64,000 bases of DNA from Candidatus Humimicrobium oleiphilum (GTDB lineage: Bacteria > Actinomycetota > Humimicrobiia > Humimicrobiales > Humimicrobiaceae). The stretch lies in the NCBI GenBank assembly GCA_002304935.1, contig DBPS01000009.1:24417-88416 (forward strand), read 5' to 3'. Numbering within the stretch: the stretch's first letter is position 1; each line of letters opens with the position of its first letter. Made by a program: the position numbers and the translations under genes. Shown here one piece after another: positions 63,299 to 64,000 of this stretch. Below the pieces are notes generated by a model. That model was not told where the DNA came from. It saw only the letters and a list, made by a program, of their open reading frames with translations, and did not search any database.

Positions 63299-64000
63299 TA
63301 CTGACTCCTGACTGTCTCAGAATTATTTTTATCGCTGGTTTCTTTCCTGAATAAAGGAAGATATTTATCCAAAAATCCGTCTCTTATTCTCTTGAGTTCG
63401 GTTCTCGGGAAAACAGAAAGCAGCCTCCATCCCAGATCAAGGGTCTGATAAATAGTTCTGTTCTCATATTCTCCCTGAGATACATAAAAAGCTTCGAAAT
63501 CTTCTGCAAATTTAAAGTATATTTTATCAATATCGCTTAAAGCAGCCTCGCCGAGTATGACTGCAAGCTCCTGTACTTCTTTTCCTCTTGCATATGCAGC
63601 ATACAACTGATTGAAGAGATCTGCATGATCTTCTCTTGTTTTGTCCGCTCCGATTCCTTTGTCCTTTAACCTTGAAAGCGAGGGAAGGACATCTATGGGA
63701 GGTGAGATTTTCTTTTTATGCATCGACCTGGAAAGAATTATCTGGCCTTCTGTAATATAGCCTGTAAGATCCGGGATAGGATGAGTCTTGTCATCTTCAG
63801 GCATGGTAAGAATAGGTATCTGTGTTATCGAACCTTTTTTACCTTTGATCCTTCCTGCTCTTTCGTAAATTGTTGCAAGGTCGGTGTACATATATCCGGG
63901 ATATCCTCTTCTTCCGGGAACTTCTTTTCTTGCTGCGGATATTTCTTTTAAGGCTTCGCAGTAATTTGTCATGTCCGTCATTATTATAAGTACATGCATA
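63298..64000 (-). CDS. atpB: V/A-type ATPase subunit B, C-terminal part (gene enters from beyond the window)
   Basis: Non-catalytic nucleotide-binding subunit. About 233 residues are visible, the C-terminal half of a subunit of about 460. The stretch [48 protein letters not shown] is diagnostic for the B subunit, as are [11 protein letters not shown] and [12 protein letters not shown]. The 5' end is outside the window on the right. In other Actinobacteria this spot holds an F-type ATPase. Confidence 0.95.
   Translation of the reverse strand, partial: MHVLIIMTDMTNYCEALKEISAARKEVPGRRGYPGYMYTDLATIYERAGRIKGKKGSITQIPILTMPEDDKTHPIPDLTGYITEGQIILSRSMHKKKISPPIDVLPSLSRLKDKGIGADKTREDHADLFNQLYAAYARGKEVQELAVILGEAALSDIDKIYFKFAEDFEAFYVSQGEYENRTIYQTLDLGWRLLSVFPRTELKRIRDGFLDKYLPLFRKETSDKNNSETVRSQ

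Noticed and set aside
1..64000. CRISPR array, prophage, selenocysteine genes or rRNA
   Set aside because: No regularly spaced repeats, phage structural genes, in-frame TGA with plausible continuation, or rRNA stretches were seen.

Overview
The window is a 64 kb, AT-rich, densely coding bacterial chromosome segment with about 65 protein genes, one tRNA, one T-box leader and one small non-autonomous repeat element. Gene order points to a deep-branching, low-GC member of the Actinobacteria (Actinomycetota) living anaerobically. The order argS-lysA-hom-thrC-thrB and rho-rpmE-(thyX-DUF1385)-prfA-prmC matches the block known from Mycobacterium and relatives (argS-lysA-thrA-thrC-thrB-rho-rpmE-prfA-hemK), and nadA-nadB-nadC also has the actinobacterial order. 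Anaerobic life is suggested by indolepyruvate:ferredoxin oxidoreductase, an oxygen-sensitive class I two-subunit fumarase, hybrid cluster protein, an iron-sulfur flavoprotein and a V/A-type ATPase. No phylogenetic test was possible, so the assignment is inference from synteny.

Region by region. 1-4.6 kb: alanine racemase (5' end cut by the window), an iron-sulfur flavoprotein, small membrane proteins and lipoproteins, a queuosine-precursor transporter, a 32-residue membrane peptide with its own promoter and palindrome, and a DUF1287-like protein that has lost its catalytic residues. 4.8-9.1 kb: an iorA-iorB-ACT-paaK operon for aryl-acid/CoA metabolism. 9.2-14 kb: a HepS-like protein, a B12-binding radical SAM protein, a polyprenyl diphosphate synthase and an AEC permease. 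14-21 kb: a TPR lytic transglycosylase, a patatin-like lipase and nadABC. 21.3-25.6 kb: an archaeal-type topoisomerase IA, the two fumarase subunits in convergent, overlapping orientation, and a lipoprotein. 25.8-35.2 kb: tmk-holB-ricT-like, tRNA-Thr, argS and the lysine/threonine genes.

35.3-53.2 kb is an accessory block separating thrB from rho, which are neighbours in other Actinobacteria. It holds a BadF-type kinase, an old-yellow-enzyme/2,4-dienoyl-CoA-reductase-like protein whose stop codon lies inside a MITE-like repeat, a T-box-controlled orphan TrpB2, a YhfC-family membrane protease, and an arsenic/thiol island at about 41.5-49.8 kb. The island contains hcp, arsM, a Cys-rich thioredoxin-like protein, two different CxC-type ArsR repressors with visible candidate operators, an HD hydrolase, an ArsP/UPF0718 permease, a membrane-anchored thioredoxin, CcdA, a small redox-disulfide protein and Acr3. 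A membrane-anchored GH1 glycosidase and a sulfite-oxidase-fold protein lacking the molybdenum-ligating Cys close the block.

53.2-64 kb returns to conserved core genes: rho, rpmE, thyX, DUF1385, prfA, prmC, an ArsB/NhaD-type ion transporter, then on the minus strand glyA, a Sua5/YrdC gene and the D and B subunits of a V/A-type ATPase. The last sit where other Actinobacteria carry their F-type ATPase operon.

The least ordinary material is the arsenic/thiol island, where an organoarsenical-type permease is followed by a complete membrane thiol relay (Trx-CcdA-small Trx) and Acr3. Also unusual are the peptide with a dedicated operator, the convergent fumarase, and two proteins that keep a fold but have lost its catalytic or metal ligands.
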